The position numbers and the translations under genes are program-made. A DNA stretch of 64,000 nt from IDS-8 sp964424805 (GTDB taxonomy: Bacteria > Pseudomonadota > Gammaproteobacteria > Steroidobacterales > Woeseiaceae), in contig CAYRKH010000004.1 of NCBI GenBank assembly GCA_964424805.1, forward strand, positions 1 through 64,000, in the 5' to 3' direction. This document shows, one piece after another, positions 34,835-45,187 of the stretch (positions are counted from its first letter, which is position 1; each line of letters begins with the position of its first letter). The notes below the pieces were generated by a model. The model was given only the letters and a program-made list of their open reading frames with translations. It made no database searches and was not told the DNA's origin.

Positions 34835-35007
34835 GCTTCCCCCATGATCGTCGGCGGGTGTCGCCGCGATACTAGAGCGAAGCCTGGGGCCCCACAAGCG
34901 CGCACGCGCGCGATTTCATATCGTGATTGTCTGCCGGCGGCGCTCCCCGTATGCGGGAGCGCGGACGCTCTCGGTATCAGGCTGGCGAGACGGGCATCGC
35001 GGCCGTG

Positions 35008-36549
35008 CTACTGCGCGACGCTTGCGCCCAGCACCTGCACCGGGCACGCGCTGCCCGGCGCGTACGGGCCGATACCTGTCGCCAGGCTCACGACCTCGCC
35101 GGGCGGTATGACCGCGTCGATGCGCCGGTCGACGCGCCGTACCACGCCAGCCTCGTCGCGGAACTGCAGCGCGATGCCGACGTCCTTGACCGGTACCGGG
35201 GTGTCGTTCTTCACCAGCACGAGCAGCCTGCCCTGCCGGTCGGCGGTGCAGTTGGTCAGGACATAGCTCGCCGGATTCTGCGCCAGGTCGAGCCGGATCA
35301 GCGACGCGCGCGCGGACTCCGCCATCTTGCCCTGGCCGCCGGCCACCACCTTCAGGTGCTCGATCGCCGCGGAGCGGTTGCCGCGCTCGAGCGCTATGTT
35401 GCCGAGGGTGTAATGTGCCGGCGCCGTCGGCAGGTAGGCCAGGCTCTTTTGCAGGTCTTCGACGGCGCGGTTCTCGCGGCCGAGCTCGTTGTAGGCAAGC
35501 CCGCGCTGCAGGTAATAGTAGAAGAAGTCGTTGCGGCGCTCGATCGCTTCGTCATAACTCTCGACGGCGCGCTCGTAGCGCCCGTTTACCATGCGCACGT
35601 CGCCCCGCAAGGCGTAGAAGTGTGCCTCCGCCGGAAAAATGGAGATGGCCTTGTCCGCCTTCTCGCGGGCAAGCTCCGTATTGCCGTCGGCGAGCGCCTG
35701 GCGGCCTTCGTCATACGCCTCGTATGCCGGCAGCGCCTTCATGGTGCCGGCCATCGCTTCCTTGTAGCGGTCGCGACCGACGACGCCGCCGGGCGGCAGG
35801 CTCGCCGCCGTCCTGAGGTTGGCCTGCACGCGCTCCTGCGACGGCGGATGCGAGGAGAAAAGGCCCGCCAGCCAGCCGCCGTCGGCGCCCCGCTCCTCGC
35901 TCAGCGCGACGAACGTCTTCTGCAGGTCCACGGCGCCCTGCGGGTCGTACCCGGCCTTCGCCATGTACTGCATGCCGTAGTGATCGGCCTCGAGCTCGGC
36001 CGCGCGGCCGTACCTCAGGTTGACGAGCTGCGCGCCCACGTTCGCGCCGAGCACAGCGAGCTGCCCGTAGTCGCTGTCACTGGTGGCAACGGCAGCCCCG
36101 AGAACCAGCCCCTGCAGCAGCATGCCGCGCTCGATCTGGTTGGCCGAGTGCCCGGCGGCGGCGTGCACGATCTCGTGCCCGAGCACCGCGGCAAGCTCGG
36201 CTTCGGAGTCGAGCGACGTCAGGAGGCCGCGATTGATCGCGATCTTGCCGCCCGGCAGCGCCCACGCGTTCGGCACCGAGTTGTTCAGCACCACGAACTC
36301 GTACGGCAGGTCGAGGTCGCTCACCGCGGCAAGCTTCTGGCCGACGCCCTGGACGTACTCGGTGAGCACGGGATCGACGTCGTATTGGCCGCCTTCCGCC
36401 TGCTGCATGGGGGCGTAGTTCTGCTCGCCCATCTGGATCTGCCGTTCCACGCCGACCAGCACGAGCTCGCGCTGGCCGGTGACGGGATTCACCGCGCAGC
36501 CCGCGGCGAGGGCCAATAACAGGAGGAAAGCGGAAATTCGTTTCTTCAT
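35008..36549 (-). CDS. M48-family metalloprotease lipoprotein with TPR repeats (BepA-like)
   Basis: A 513-residue periplasmic protease and chaperone-type protein. The lipobox is LAAGC18, the zinc site is HEIVH at 125-129, the third ligand Glu is in ELEAD, and TPR-like helices fill about 290-440, ahead of a C-terminal beta-rich segment. BepA (YfgC) of E. coli has the same M48-TPR order and acts in outer-membrane protein quality control, but is not a lipoprotein. ATG 36549 is preferred to an upstream in-frame start because the leader begins there. It lies 96 bp downstream of apbE. Confidence 0.92.
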   Translation of the reverse strand: MKKRISAFLLLLALAAGCAVNPVTGQRELVLVGVERQIQMGEQNYAPMQQAEGGQYDVDPVLTEYVQGVGQKLAAVSDLDLPYEFVVLNNSVPNAWALPGGKIAINRGLLTSLDSEAELAAVLGHEIVHAAAGHSANQIERGMLLQGLVLGAAVATSDSDYGQLAVLGANVGAQLVNLRYGRAAELEADHYGMQYMAKAGYDPQGAVDLQKTFVALSEERGADGGWLAGLFSSHPPSQERVQANLRTAASLPPGGVVGRDRYKEAMAGTMKALPAYEAYDEGRQALADGNTELAREKADKAISIFPAEAHFYALRGDVRMVNGRYERAVESYDEAIERRNDFFYYYLQRGLAYNELGRENRAVEDLQKSLAYLPTAPAHYTLGNIALERGNRSAAIEHLKVVAGGQGKMAESARASLIRLDLAQNPASYVLTNCTADRQGRLLVLVKNDTPVPVKDVGIALQFRDEAGVVRRVDRRIDAVIPPGEVVSLATGIGPYAPGSACPVQVLGASVAQ

Positions 36550-36645
36550 CGCGGTCTTCCTCGACAGCCACCGGCAGTCTTCGATATGCGCACCTATTAT
36601 ATCGACACTTTCCATCCGGCCGGGTTGCAGGGAGCCTGCGGTGCA

Positions 36646-37698
36646 TCAATCCCCGTTCACGAGTGCCCGGAACGCCGGCGACATCTTCTCCCCGAATCCC
36701 TCGTCCAGCCGCAGCTGGAAGTACGCGGCGAGCCCTTCGTCCTCGGCGAGCTCCATGCCCTCCTCCGGCCCGAGCACCAGCAGTGCCGTCGCCATGGCGT
36801 CGGCGAAAGCGGCCCGATCCGCGATAACGGTCACCGAGGCGAGATTGTGCGAGACCGGCCGGCCTTTTCGCGCGTCGATCAGGTGCGAGTAGCGCTGGCC
36901 TTCGTACACGAAGTAGTTGCGGTAGTCGCCTGACGTCGAGACGGCGCGATCCGTGAGCCGGGCAACCATCCGGACGGTGCCGCCGTTATACGCGGGTTTC
37001 TCGATCGCAATTGCCCAGGGCTTCCCGTCCGCGTTCCGGCCCGCCATGCGCAGCTCGCCGCCGAGCTCTACGAGGTAATTCCCGATGCCGAGATCGCCGA
37101 GCAGCACCGCCACCCGGTCGACCGCGTAACCCTTGGCCCAGGCGGAAAGGTCGATGTAGACGTCCGGGCGATCCTTCCTGATCGCCGGCTGGCGGCAATC
37201 GGCATGCACGCGCTGGTAACCGACACGCGCCCTGGCCGCCGCGATCTCGTCGGGCGGCGGCGGCGCGAGCTCCACCGTGTCGGGACCGAAGCCCCAAAGG
37301 TTGACCAGCGGTCCGACCGTGATGTCGAACGCGCCGCTCGTCAGCTCGCTCAGGTCATGGGCCGCGGCCACGGCAAGGCACACGGTTTCGGAAACCTCGA
37401 TCCAGTCGGTGGAGCCGCTGGCGTTGAAGCGCGATACGTCGGAGTCGACGATGTACGTGGACATCGCCTGCTCGACCGCGTCGATCGTACCGCCGACGCG
37501 ATCTTCGAGGAGCTGGCGCTGGTCGGCATCCAGCGGCACGGGGATTTTTACGCTGTAGCGCGTACCCATGGCGGAACCGCTGAGCTCGTATTCGGCCGGC
37601 GGTTCCGGTTGCCCGCAGCCCGCCACCGCCAGGCAAACCAGCAGCGCCAGTGCACCCCCGCGTCGACGCGGGGCCGTTGCGGCAAGGTATAGGCGCAT
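36646..37698 (-). CDS. apbE: FAD:protein FMN transferase
   Basis: A 350-residue lipoprotein enzyme (lipobox AVAGC28) that attaches FMN covalently to threonine in target flavoproteins outside the cytoplasm, using FAD and Mg2+. ApbE motifs are present: DLSAWAKGYAVD, ELGGE, YSHLIDARKGRPV and FADAMATALL. No NQR, RNF or nosR-like target is in the window. It sits between a TonB receptor and an M48 lipoprotein on the same strand. Confidence 0.95.
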   Translation of the reverse strand: MRLYLAATAPRRRGGALALLVCLAVAGCGQPEPPAEYELSGSAMGTRYSVKIPVPLDADQRQLLEDRVGGTIDAVEQAMSTYIVDSDVSRFNASGSTDWIEVSETVCLAVAAAHDLSELTSGAFDITVGPLVNLWGFGPDTVELAPPPPDEIAAARARVGYQRVHADCRQPAIRKDRPDVYIDLSAWAKGYAVDRVAVLLGDLGIGNYLVELGGELRMAGRNADGKPWAIAIEKPAYNGGTVRMVARLTDRAVSTSGDYRNYFVYEGQRYSHLIDARKGRPVSHNLASVTVIADRAAFADAMATALLVLGPEEGMELAEDEGLAAYFQLRLDEGFGEKMSPAFRALVNGD

Positions 37699-37811
37699 TG
37701 GTCGTCGACCCCGTACGGCAAGCGACTTCGTACTGTAGTCGATGTCGGGCAGGCGGGACAGGGCCGCTCGCGTTCGCCCCGGGGCGTCCTGCCGCGGGGA
37801 TTGCCCGCGCG

Positions 37812-37834
37812 GGGCGCCTGCCAAAACGGCGCCC
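37812..37834. terminator. GC-rich hairpin after the TonB receptor gene
   Basis: GGGCGCC pairs perfectly with GGCGCCC around the 9-nt loop TGCCAAAAC, starting 12 bp past the receptor stop codon on the minus strand. There is no T-run, so it may be a weak terminator or mRNA-protecting stem. Confidence 0.5.
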
Positions 37835-37846
37835 GGCGCCCGGGGC

Positions 37847-40231
37847 TCAGAAGTTGTAGCCGACGCGGATTCCGGCGGTACGCGGGCGGGCGGGGCCGAA
37901 GTCGTGCGCCACGTAAGGATCCGTCTCCTCGCCGCCGTCGGCCGAGCCGTCGAACCAGATCTGGTCGAACAGGTTTTCCACGTACAGGCTCACCTTCCAG
38001 GCGCCGGTGCGATACCCGACCGCGATATCGGTCTGGTTGATGCCGATCTGCTCCTGGTAAAGGACCTCCGGCCCGGCCCAGTCGACGCGCCGGTCGTCCT
38101 CCCAGGTCCAGGAGATGTTGCCGAAGTACTCTCCGTCGCCGCGCGGGAATGTCGTGTTCAGGATCGCGAAGGCGGCCCACTCCGGCGCCCACGGAATGGA
38201 GTTGCCTTCGCAGACGTTCGGGTCGCCGGTGATGCGCTCGCCGTCGCCGCAGAACGGCTGCACGCCGGTCGCCTCGCTGTCGAACCACGACAGCCCGAGA
38301 CGGAGGGAGATGTTGTCCGTGAGCGCCGTGTTGGTGTCGAGCTCGATACCGGTGCCCTCCACCTCGCCGACGTTGTCGACGATAACCACGGGGCCGACGG
38401 CGAAGTTCGCCTGCATGCCTTCGTACTCGTACCAGAAGGCGTTGGCGCCGACCTGCGTGCGCCCGCCGAACACGGTGCCCTTGTAGCCGATCTCGTAAGA
38501 GGTGACGGTTTCCGGGCCGAAGGAGGCCGGGCGGTCGGTCGCCGGGTTCGCGACGTAGCGCCCGTATAGGGAGGTCGGGAAACCAGGCGCGATGTTGAAG
38601 CTGCCGAAGCCGCCGGGCTTGTAGCCCGTAGTCACGCTGCCGAAGACCAGCGATTCACCCGTCGGGCGCCAGTTGGCGACCGCGCGCCAGGTCGTCTTGC
38701 TCCAGTCCCGCGTGTCGGTCAACGGGCCGCTCAGCGTCTGGAAGCCGGTCTGCGCGCGATACGCGAGCAGGGAGCCGCCCGGGTCCGGCAGCGATTCCTG
38801 CGAGAACTCCTTTTTGTCGTCCGAATAGCGCACGCCGAGGCTCACGTCGAACGTGTCGCTGAACGCGTAGCTCAGGTCCACGTACGCCGAGTACCCGGAG
38901 TACTTGCCGATGATCCGGTTGCGATCGTTGATCAGCCCGTTCTCGGTGCTCGGCGTCCAGGTATAGGTTCCGAAGTAGTAGTAGAGGTAGTACGCGTAAT
39001 CGCTGCCGAGCGCGTTATACGTATCGAAAAGGTCCTGGCAGGAGTAGAACCAGTAGGCGAGGCAGTACGCATCTTCCGCCTGCTGTCCCAGGAAGATCGT
39101 GTCGATGTCTTCCTCGTAGTAGGACACGCCGGCATACCAGCTCAACGGGCTTTCGTTGTTCGAGGTCAGCCTCAGCTCCTGCTCGAAGTAGTCGCCCTCC
39201 TGGTCCTGGCCGTAGTTGAAGATCACCAGCGGGGAGGCGTCGAAATCCTCCATGTAATCGTAGTTGTGGCTCTTGAAGCCGGTAATGGACGACAGCGTCA
39301 TCCCCTCCAGCTCGTAGTCGAGCAGGAGCGAGCTGGCAAAGATGGTGCCCTTGTCGAAGGTGCCGGCGCTGTTGTCGTTGTTGACCGTGCGGCCGTCTTC
39401 CGAGTACTCGATCGGCACGCCGCCGTTGATTCGCGTCAGCACCTCGTTGAAAGAGCCGCCCTGGCCGGTGGCGCGGTAAACGCTGCCGGTCAGGTGGCGG
39501 TCCTCGTACTCCACGATGAGGTCGCCGGTCAACGCGCCGGTCTCCAGCCGGCTGGAAATCCTGAACGCCTGCTTGTCGTGCGCGATCAGGTCCGGGCCGC
39601 CGGCGAGGTTCTTGACCCAGCCGTCCTCCTCGGAGCTGTAGCCCGCGATACGGACCCCGAAGCTGTCGCTCATCGGGAAATTGACGGCACCTTCGAACAC
39701 GAGCACCCCGCGCTGGCCGACGTCGAGCTCGCCGTAGCCGCCGAACTCCTGCGTGTCCGCCTTGGTCGTGATGATGTTCATGGCGCCGCTGACGGAATTG
39801 CGTCCGAACAGGAAGCCCTGCGGCCCGCGGAGTACCTCCGCCCGATCGAGGTCGTAGAGGCTCAGCACGGCCGAGCCGTTGCGGCCCTGGTAGAGGCCGT
39901 TCTTGTACACGCTGACGGAGGGATCGCCCCCGTTGCCGAAGTCGATCGTGCGAATGCCGCGCACGCTGATGTAGTCGAGAAAGCTGTCCTGCGTGTTGCC
40001 GGTAATGCCCGGCGTGAAAGCCACGAGGTCCTTCACGTCATTCAGGTTTACGTCACGCATGAAATCGCCGGACATCGCGGTGATGGCCAGCGGTACGTCC
40101 ATGATGGACTCCGCGCGCTTGGTCGCGGTGACGATGATCTGTTCGAGCTCCTGCGCCATGACGGGTGCCGCGGCCGGCCCCGCGATCAGCGCGGCCGAAA
40201 CGGCGCTCGCAAGGAGGGATCTCGTCGGCAT
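37847..40231 (-). CDS. TonB-dependent receptor
   Basis: A 794-residue outer-membrane receptor. The leader ends PVMAQ, the TonB-box region is EQIIVTATKRAE, and the plug contains DVKDLVAFTPGI. The barrel ends with the classic terminal aromatic (VGYNF). ATG 40231 is chosen as it starts the leader directly. It is followed after a hairpin by apbE and the M48 gene, and preceded by a REP cluster that separates it from the sulfotransferase gene. The ligand is unknown. Confidence 0.93.
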   Translation of the reverse strand: MPTRSLLASAVSAALIAGPAAAPVMAQELEQIIVTATKRAESIMDVPLAITAMSGDFMRDVNLNDVKDLVAFTPGITGNTQDSFLDYISVRGIRTIDFGNGGDPSVSVYKNGLYQGRNGSAVLSLYDLDRAEVLRGPQGFLFGRNSVSGAMNIITTKADTQEFGGYGELDVGQRGVLVFEGAVNFPMSDSFGVRIAGYSSEEDGWVKNLAGGPDLIAHDKQAFRISSRLETGALTGDLIVEYEDRHLTGSVYRATGQGGSFNEVLTRINGGVPIEYSEDGRTVNNDNSAGTFDKGTIFASSLLLDYELEGMTLSSITGFKSHNYDYMEDFDASPLVIFNYGQDQEGDYFEQELRLTSNNESPLSWYAGVSYYEEDIDTIFLGQQAEDAYCLAYWFYSCQDLFDTYNALGSDYAYYLYYYFGTYTWTPSTENGLINDRNRIIGKYSGYSAYVDLSYAFSDTFDVSLGVRYSDDKKEFSQESLPDPGGSLLAYRAQTGFQTLSGPLTDTRDWSKTTWRAVANWRPTGESLVFGSVTTGYKPGGFGSFNIAPGFPTSLYGRYVANPATDRPASFGPETVTSYEIGYKGTVFGGRTQVGANAFWYEYEGMQANFAVGPVVIVDNVGEVEGTGIELDTNTALTDNISLRLGLSWFDSEATGVQPFCGDGERITGDPNVCEGNSIPWAPEWAAFAILNTTFPRGDGEYFGNISWTWEDDRRVDWAGPEVLYQEQIGINQTDIAVGYRTGAWKVSLYVENLFDQIWFDGSADGGEETDPYVAHDFGPARPRTAGIRVGYNF

Positions 40232-40396
40232 TGCATCCGTTCTCGAACTGCACCCGGTGCGTGTCGCTGGCATTGAGCTTCCCCTCATCGATGGCCGCGG
40301 CCGTCCGGCGCCACGGCCGGGTCAGCATCCCGCAATGAGCCTACGTTGCGATGCGCCTTTGCGCAATATGCAATTACCGCATCGTGCCGCACCGCT

Positions 40397-40512
40397 GTTG
40401 GAGCGCGCATCGCCCGCGATGCCACCGGCAGCAAACGTGGCATCGCGCGCAGTGCGCGCTCCTACACCCGACCATGACAGAACGTGGCATCGCGCGCAGT
40501 GCGCGCTCCTAC
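40397..40512. repeat. REP cluster (one forward, two reverse copies)
   Basis: A forward copy (GTTG variant head) starts at 40397, and two reverse copies occupy 40439-40465 and 40486-40512. The TAG in the last copy's head (read on the minus strand, 40511-40509) is the stop codon of the TPR-sulfotransferase gene. The cluster lies between two same-strand genes. Confidence 0.9.
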
Positions 40513-42104
40513 GGCAGGTGCGTTGGCACTCCCAGGGATTCCAGCGTTTCGCGCATCGGGGTGAGTTGCTTCTCGTAGCGCCGCCAGCGGCCGATCGAGC
40601 GCGTGTGCACGGGCTCGCGCACCTGCACCGCGCTGGCGGTCGCGACCGCCGCCTGCTGCCGGTGGAACTCGAGGCAGGCGTCCTCCCACGGCAGCTCGAG
40701 ATACCGGACCAGGGCGCGGGCGTGCGTCTCGAGATCCGTTGCAACGTCCTCGTAGGCAATGTCGAGGAAGCGGCCCGGGAAGCGCCGGCGCCAGAGCTCC
40801 ATCAGGCGCAGGTAGCGCGCGTGATGACGCGCCATCTCGCGCTGGTCGTAGGAGTGCGGGTAGGCATCCGCGAACAGCTGCTTGTAGCTCGCGAAGGCGG
40901 CATCCATCGGCTGGCGCCGCAGGTGCACGATCTTCGCGTTCGGCAGCGCGCTGAGGATGAGCGGGATATATAGGTAGTTCGGCGGCAGCTTGTCGACGAA
41001 GCGCGGAAGGTTGCCGCGCATCTTGCGGGTGGTCGCGATGTAGGCTTCGCCGAGCTTGCGGGCGTCGATTGCGGCGGCGCCGCGCACGAGCGCCGCGGAG
41101 ACCCGGCGCGGCTCCCGGTAGTCGGAAAGGCGGCGGATGCAAATGCCGAACTGGCGCAGCTCACCGGCGGAATGCACCTGCGAATGGCTGGTGATGATGC
41201 GCTCGACCAGCGTGGTGCCGGTACGGGGCTGCCCGACGACGAAGATCGGCGACGGATCGGGGCAGCCCGGGTCCCGCGCCGACAGCCACTCGGGCGTCAG
41301 CACCTCGCCCAGCGCGTCGAACAGCTCGATTTCGGAAGCCTCGTCATACTCGATCGTCCGGCGCCGCGCGTTCGCACCGCGTTCGAAAGCGGCGAACGCG
41401 GCATCCCAGTCCTCGAGGTCCTCGAGCTGCTTGCCGAGGGCATAGTTGAGGAACGCGAGCGCGCGCGGGTTGCGGGATTCCTCCGCGGCGAGCGCGGCCA
41501 GCTCGTCCGCATGCCTCCTGTCCCGGGCCTTGCGCAGGTTTGCGAGGATCCAGTGCGCGTTGGGATTCTTCGGCTGCTGTTGCAGGACCTTGCGCAGCAC
41601 CGACTCGGCGGCGTCGAGGTCGCCCAGGAACACGTCGTTGTTCGCCTGGTTGAGCATGAACGGCACGTGGTCCGGGCGCGCGGCCAGCGCCTTGGCGTAC
41701 CACCGGCGCGATTCCAGGTATTCCCCGAGCATGGACTGCACGGTGCCGATGAGGTCGGCGACCACGGGGTTGCCGTCTTCGAACAGGATGGCTTTTTCCA
41801 GCGCCCGGTCGCCGCGCCCGGGCTGGCCGGCCGTGACGAAGAGCCTGGCCATCTGCGCCCAGGCGGCGCCGTGGTCCGGCGCCAGGCGGGTCACGGATCC
41901 GAAAGCGCTGACGGCGGCCCAGGTCTCTTTGAGCTCGAGGGCGATGAGCCCCACCAGGAAATGCGCCTCGACGAGGTCGGGCTTGGCGCCGAGCAGGCGC
42001 CGGCAGCATTCCGAGGCTTCTTTCAGGCGGTTTGCCGCCAGCAGGCGAAAGCCGTCCTGCAGGGTGTCCTGCATCCAGCGCGCCGGTTGCACGTCGCGGG
42101 TCAT
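40509..42104 (-). CDS. TPR-containing sulfotransferase
   Basis: A 531-residue cytosolic protein with an N-terminal TPR superhelix (about 10-250) and a C-terminal PAPS-dependent sulfotransferase domain. The 5'-phosphosulfate-binding loop is GQPRTGTT at 291-298, and the 3'-phosphate segment includes HLRRQPMDAAFASY. TPR-sulfotransferase fusions are widespread in bacteria, often beside TonB receptors, and their acceptors are largely unknown. The gene follows the large TonB receptor by 47 bp on the same strand, so the two are probably co-transcribed. Its stop codon is supplied by a REP head. Confidence 0.92.
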   Translation of the reverse strand: MTRDVQPARWMQDTLQDGFRLLAANRLKEASECCRRLLGAKPDLVEAHFLVGLIALELKETWAAVSAFGSVTRLAPDHGAAWAQMARLFVTAGQPGRGDRALEKAILFEDGNPVVADLIGTVQSMLGEYLESRRWYAKALAARPDHVPFMLNQANNDVFLGDLDAAESVLRKVLQQQPKNPNAHWILANLRKARDRRHADELAALAAEESRNPRALAFLNYALGKQLEDLEDWDAAFAAFERGANARRRTIEYDEASEIELFDALGEVLTPEWLSARDPGCPDPSPIFVVGQPRTGTTLVERIITSHSQVHSAGELRQFGICIRRLSDYREPRRVSAALVRGAAAIDARKLGEAYIATTRKMRGNLPRFVDKLPPNYLYIPLILSALPNAKIVHLRRQPMDAAFASYKQLFADAYPHSYDQREMARHHARYLRLMELWRRRFPGRFLDIAYEDVATDLETHARALVRYLELPWEDACLEFHRQQAAVATASAVQVREPVHTRSIGRWRRYEKQLTPMRETLESLGVPTHLP

Positions 42105-42151
42105 GGACGGGACTATACCGCCGCCGGTCGTGCCGGCGGCGGTCTTGCGGG

Positions 42152-45100
42152 CTAGAACGCTTTCGTCACGTCCAGGAAGTAGCGGCGCCCGAACCAGTCG
42201 TACTGCGAGTAGAACGCCACCTGGCCGAGGACGTCCACCTCGGAGCCCGTGGTGTAGGAGCTCATGCGCGGCGGTTCCTCATCCAGCACGTTGGCAACAC
42301 CGAGGCGCGCCGTGAATCCGTTGTCGAAGTCACGGCTGACGGAAAGGTGGTGATACGTCCGGGATTCCGCCACGAGATCGAGGTCCACCCGCTCGTCGTC
42401 GTACCAGGCGGCCGTGGAAGTGCCGAAGCTGGCGTAGTTATCCGTCTTGTCGAAGTAGTTGATGCCCCAGAAGAAGGACCACAGGTCGCGCGTCAGCGTG
42501 AAGTTCAGGTTACCGACCCATTCCGGGTGGCCCGCTTCGCCCGCGTGATCCTCTTCCGTGTTGTCGAACAACCCGATGGTGTCCTCGAACTGCAGGGTGT
42601 GCTGCGAATCGACGGTCAGCAATCCGAAGCCGAGGTCGTGCACGTAGCGGACGGCCAGGTCGAGCCCCCGGTTCTTCTGCCGCGAGATGTTGATGTAGCT
42701 GTCCCTGATCTCCGTGATGGAGTTCGGGATGATACCGGCGGCCGGAGCGGCCCTGTCGAACAGGTTGCAAAGCGGCTCTTCGGGGAAGAACGCCGACTCG
42801 TAGCAACCGTAGGTAATGTTGCGCGCGCCAATGACGTCGACTTCGTCCTTGACCTCGATGTCGAAATAATCGACGGAGATGCTCAGGTCCGCGAAATCAG
42901 GGCGCCACACGAAACCTGCCGTGAACGCTTCCGACGTCTCCGCTTTCAGGAGGCCTGCCCCGCCGCCGGTCACGACCGTCGGCGAAATCGTGAACAGGAA
43001 GTCGGGGGGAATCCCGTCCGCGGCGCAGTTGTTTGCAACGCGCTCGGAGATGTTGCCGTCCGCCAGGTTTTCGCCCCAGAGGATGCAAGGATCCGAGTTC
43101 CGCGCCGACAGCGGTGAGCTCGTCTGCCGCGCGAGGTACAGCTCGTAGAGCGCCGGCGTGCGGAACGAGGTGCCGAACGTGCTGCGTACCCTGAACTCGT
43201 CGGTCATGACCCAGTTGAGGCCCACTTTATACGTCGTATCGCTGCCGTAGGACTTCACATCGGTGTAGCGCGCGGAACCCGTGAATTCCAGGTACTCGAC
43301 CAGCGGCTTGTCCGCCAGCAGCGGCACGCCGACCTCGCCGAACACGGCGGTGGTCGCATCGTCGCCCGCGGTAATGCCCGCACTGGAGGCGAACCACGCG
43401 TTCTGCGAAAGCGTGATCGCCCCGGGCGTGTCGATGAGCTTGTCCTCCTGGTAGAGGAAGCCGGTCGCGACCGCCAGGCTGCCCGCGGGCAGCTCCATGA
43501 CCTCTCCGGAGATAAAGCCTTCCACCGACCACTGCGTGTATTCCGTCGTGCCGGTCTCCACGGCGAACAGGAAGTCCTTTACGTCCTGCGGGATGTCGCC
43601 TGCCAGGAAGGCCGGATTCAGCCAGTCGATGTCGACGCAGGGACGGTTCGAGATCGGGCTGACCTGGCCCACGCACGACCCGGTGCGGTACCAGTTCATC
43701 TCGATCGTATCGGCCAGGATCTGGTCGTCTTCGTACTCGCCGTCCGAGAAGCTGTACTGGAACGAAAGTTCCCAGTTCCAGTTTGGCAGCAGCGTATCCA
43801 TCTTGCCCCGCAACCCGGCGACGAACCGCTGGTAGTCCACGGTGACCCGCTGGTCCGAATGATCGGTCAGCGTCAGCGGGCTCAGCCACTGGGCGCCGGT
43901 CCAGCCGACGCTCATGGGATCGCTGGGCAGGCCATAGTCGGCGGAATCGTAGTTGTAGACATAGGTCCAGATCTGGCGCCAGCCGAGGTTCGTGGTCTCG
44001 CGGCGGCTCAACAGGACCTCGGCGTAAGCGGTGGTGTCGTCGGTGAGCTGGTATTCGCCCTCGACGAACAACGTCATCACTTCGGCCTTCGGCACCAGCG
44101 TCGTCGAATCCTGGATCGCCGGTTCCGCATCCAGCAGTGAATCCGAAAAGCGATCGTACCCGACGGGGTACCAGCCTTCCGGAGCCACCATGTGGTTAGG
44201 GTTCTCCGGCGGGGCCAGCGGCGGCAGGCCGTTTGCGGCAAGGGCACCGTCGTGGTCGTACTGCATGAGGAACACGGGCGGCCCGGCGTTCGTCGTGCCG
44301 TCGCCGTAGTCCTCCGCGTAGTCGTAAACCCACACGTGGCCCCACGGCAAATCGTAGCAGTGGTAGTCGTTGGTGCGCGGATCGACCAGGTCGGCGCGCC
44401 GGCCGGTGGTCTGGTCGAAGACGTAATCCTGGTTGCAGGCAAAGAAGTCGCGGTCCCCGCGCTGCAGGATTTCCTGGCGGCTGTAGTCGCCGGTCACACG
44501 GAAATAGCTGCGGTCGGTGCTTGCGCCCCAGGAACCGCTGAGGCGCAGCATTTCGCCGCCCGACTGGGCCGGCTGCGAATAGAAGGCGCTGACCTCACCG
44601 CCATCGTCCTTGCGGGTGAAGATGTTCACGACGCCGGCGATCGCGTCGGAGCCGTAGATCGACGAGGCGCCATCCTTCAGGATCTCGACGCGCTCGATGG
44701 CGGAAAGCGGAATGGTATTCAGGTCGAAAGCCGAAACGCCGCCCTGCACGCCCGAGGGCCCGGCGCGCCGGCCGTTCAGGAGCACCAGCGTGCGGTTGGC
44801 GCCCAGGCCCCGCAGCGACAGGGTCGAGGTACCGAGGCCGCCGTTGACAACGGAGACCGCGGAGAGGGCGGGTGTCACCTGGGGCGATCCCGCCGCAACC
44901 GTGGTCGTCTGCAGCAGGGACGCGACGTCGGCAATACCTCGCACGTCCGCCAGTTCCGTCGTCACCACGTCCATCGGCGCGGAGCTGGAGAAGGTATCCC
45001 TGTGAATGCGTGAACCCGTAACGACGATCTGTTCGACGTTGCCGGCCGCTTCTTCGCGATTCTCGTCGCTGTCCTGTGCCATCGCCGGCCCGACCGGGTA

Positions 45101-45187
45101 AAGCGCCGCAAGCACGGCGGCGGCCAAAGGCTTGAGCGCCGGCGAGTATTTCTTCGATTTCGCCTGGCGACGTTCGGACTTGCGCAT
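42152..45187 (-). CDS. Large TonB-dependent receptor
   Basis: A 1011-residue outer-membrane receptor, longer than typical siderophore receptors and in the size range of receptors for oligosaccharides, peptides or other large ligands. The leader ends GPAMAQ, the TonB-box-like segment is EQIVVTGSRI, and the plug has VEILKDGASSIYGSDAI. The chain ends KAF with a terminal aromatic. GGGGGA lies about 10 nt before ATG 45187. It is transcribed after the halogenase gene on the same strand and before the TPR-sulfotransferase gene, so the three are likely a unit. Confidence 0.94.
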   Translation of the reverse strand: MRKSERRQAKSKKYSPALKPLAAAVLAALYPVGPAMAQDSDENREEAAGNVEQIVVTGSRIHRDTFSSSAPMDVVTTELADVRGIADVASLLQTTTVAAGSPQVTPALSAVSVVNGGLGTSTLSLRGLGANRTLVLLNGRRAGPSGVQGGVSAFDLNTIPLSAIERVEILKDGASSIYGSDAIAGVVNIFTRKDDGGEVSAFYSQPAQSGGEMLRLSGSWGASTDRSYFRVTGDYSRQEILQRGDRDFFACNQDYVFDQTTGRRADLVDPRTNDYHCYDLPWGHVWVYDYAEDYGDGTTNAGPPVFLMQYDHDGALAANGLPPLAPPENPNHMVAPEGWYPVGYDRFSDSLLDAEPAIQDSTTLVPKAEVMTLFVEGEYQLTDDTTAYAEVLLSRRETTNLGWRQIWTYVYNYDSADYGLPSDPMSVGWTGAQWLSPLTLTDHSDQRVTVDYQRFVAGLRGKMDTLLPNWNWELSFQYSFSDGEYEDDQILADTIEMNWYRTGSCVGQVSPISNRPCVDIDWLNPAFLAGDIPQDVKDFLFAVETGTTEYTQWSVEGFISGEVMELPAGSLAVATGFLYQEDKLIDTPGAITLSQNAWFASSAGITAGDDATTAVFGEVGVPLLADKPLVEYLEFTGSARYTDVKSYGSDTTYKVGLNWVMTDEFRVRSTFGTSFRTPALYELYLARQTSSPLSARNSDPCILWGENLADGNISERVANNCAADGIPPDFLFTISPTVVTGGGAGLLKAETSEAFTAGFVWRPDFADLSISVDYFDIEVKDEVDVIGARNITYGCYESAFFPEEPLCNLFDRAAPAAGIIPNSITEIRDSYINISRQKNRGLDLAVRYVHDLGFGLLTVDSQHTLQFEDTIGLFDNTEEDHAGEAGHPEWVGNLNFTLTRDLWSFFWGINYFDKTDNYASFGTSTAAWYDDERVDLDLVAESRTYHHLSVSRDFDNGFTARLGVANVLDEEPPRMSSYTTGSEVDVLGQVAFYSQYDWFGRRYFLDVTKAF

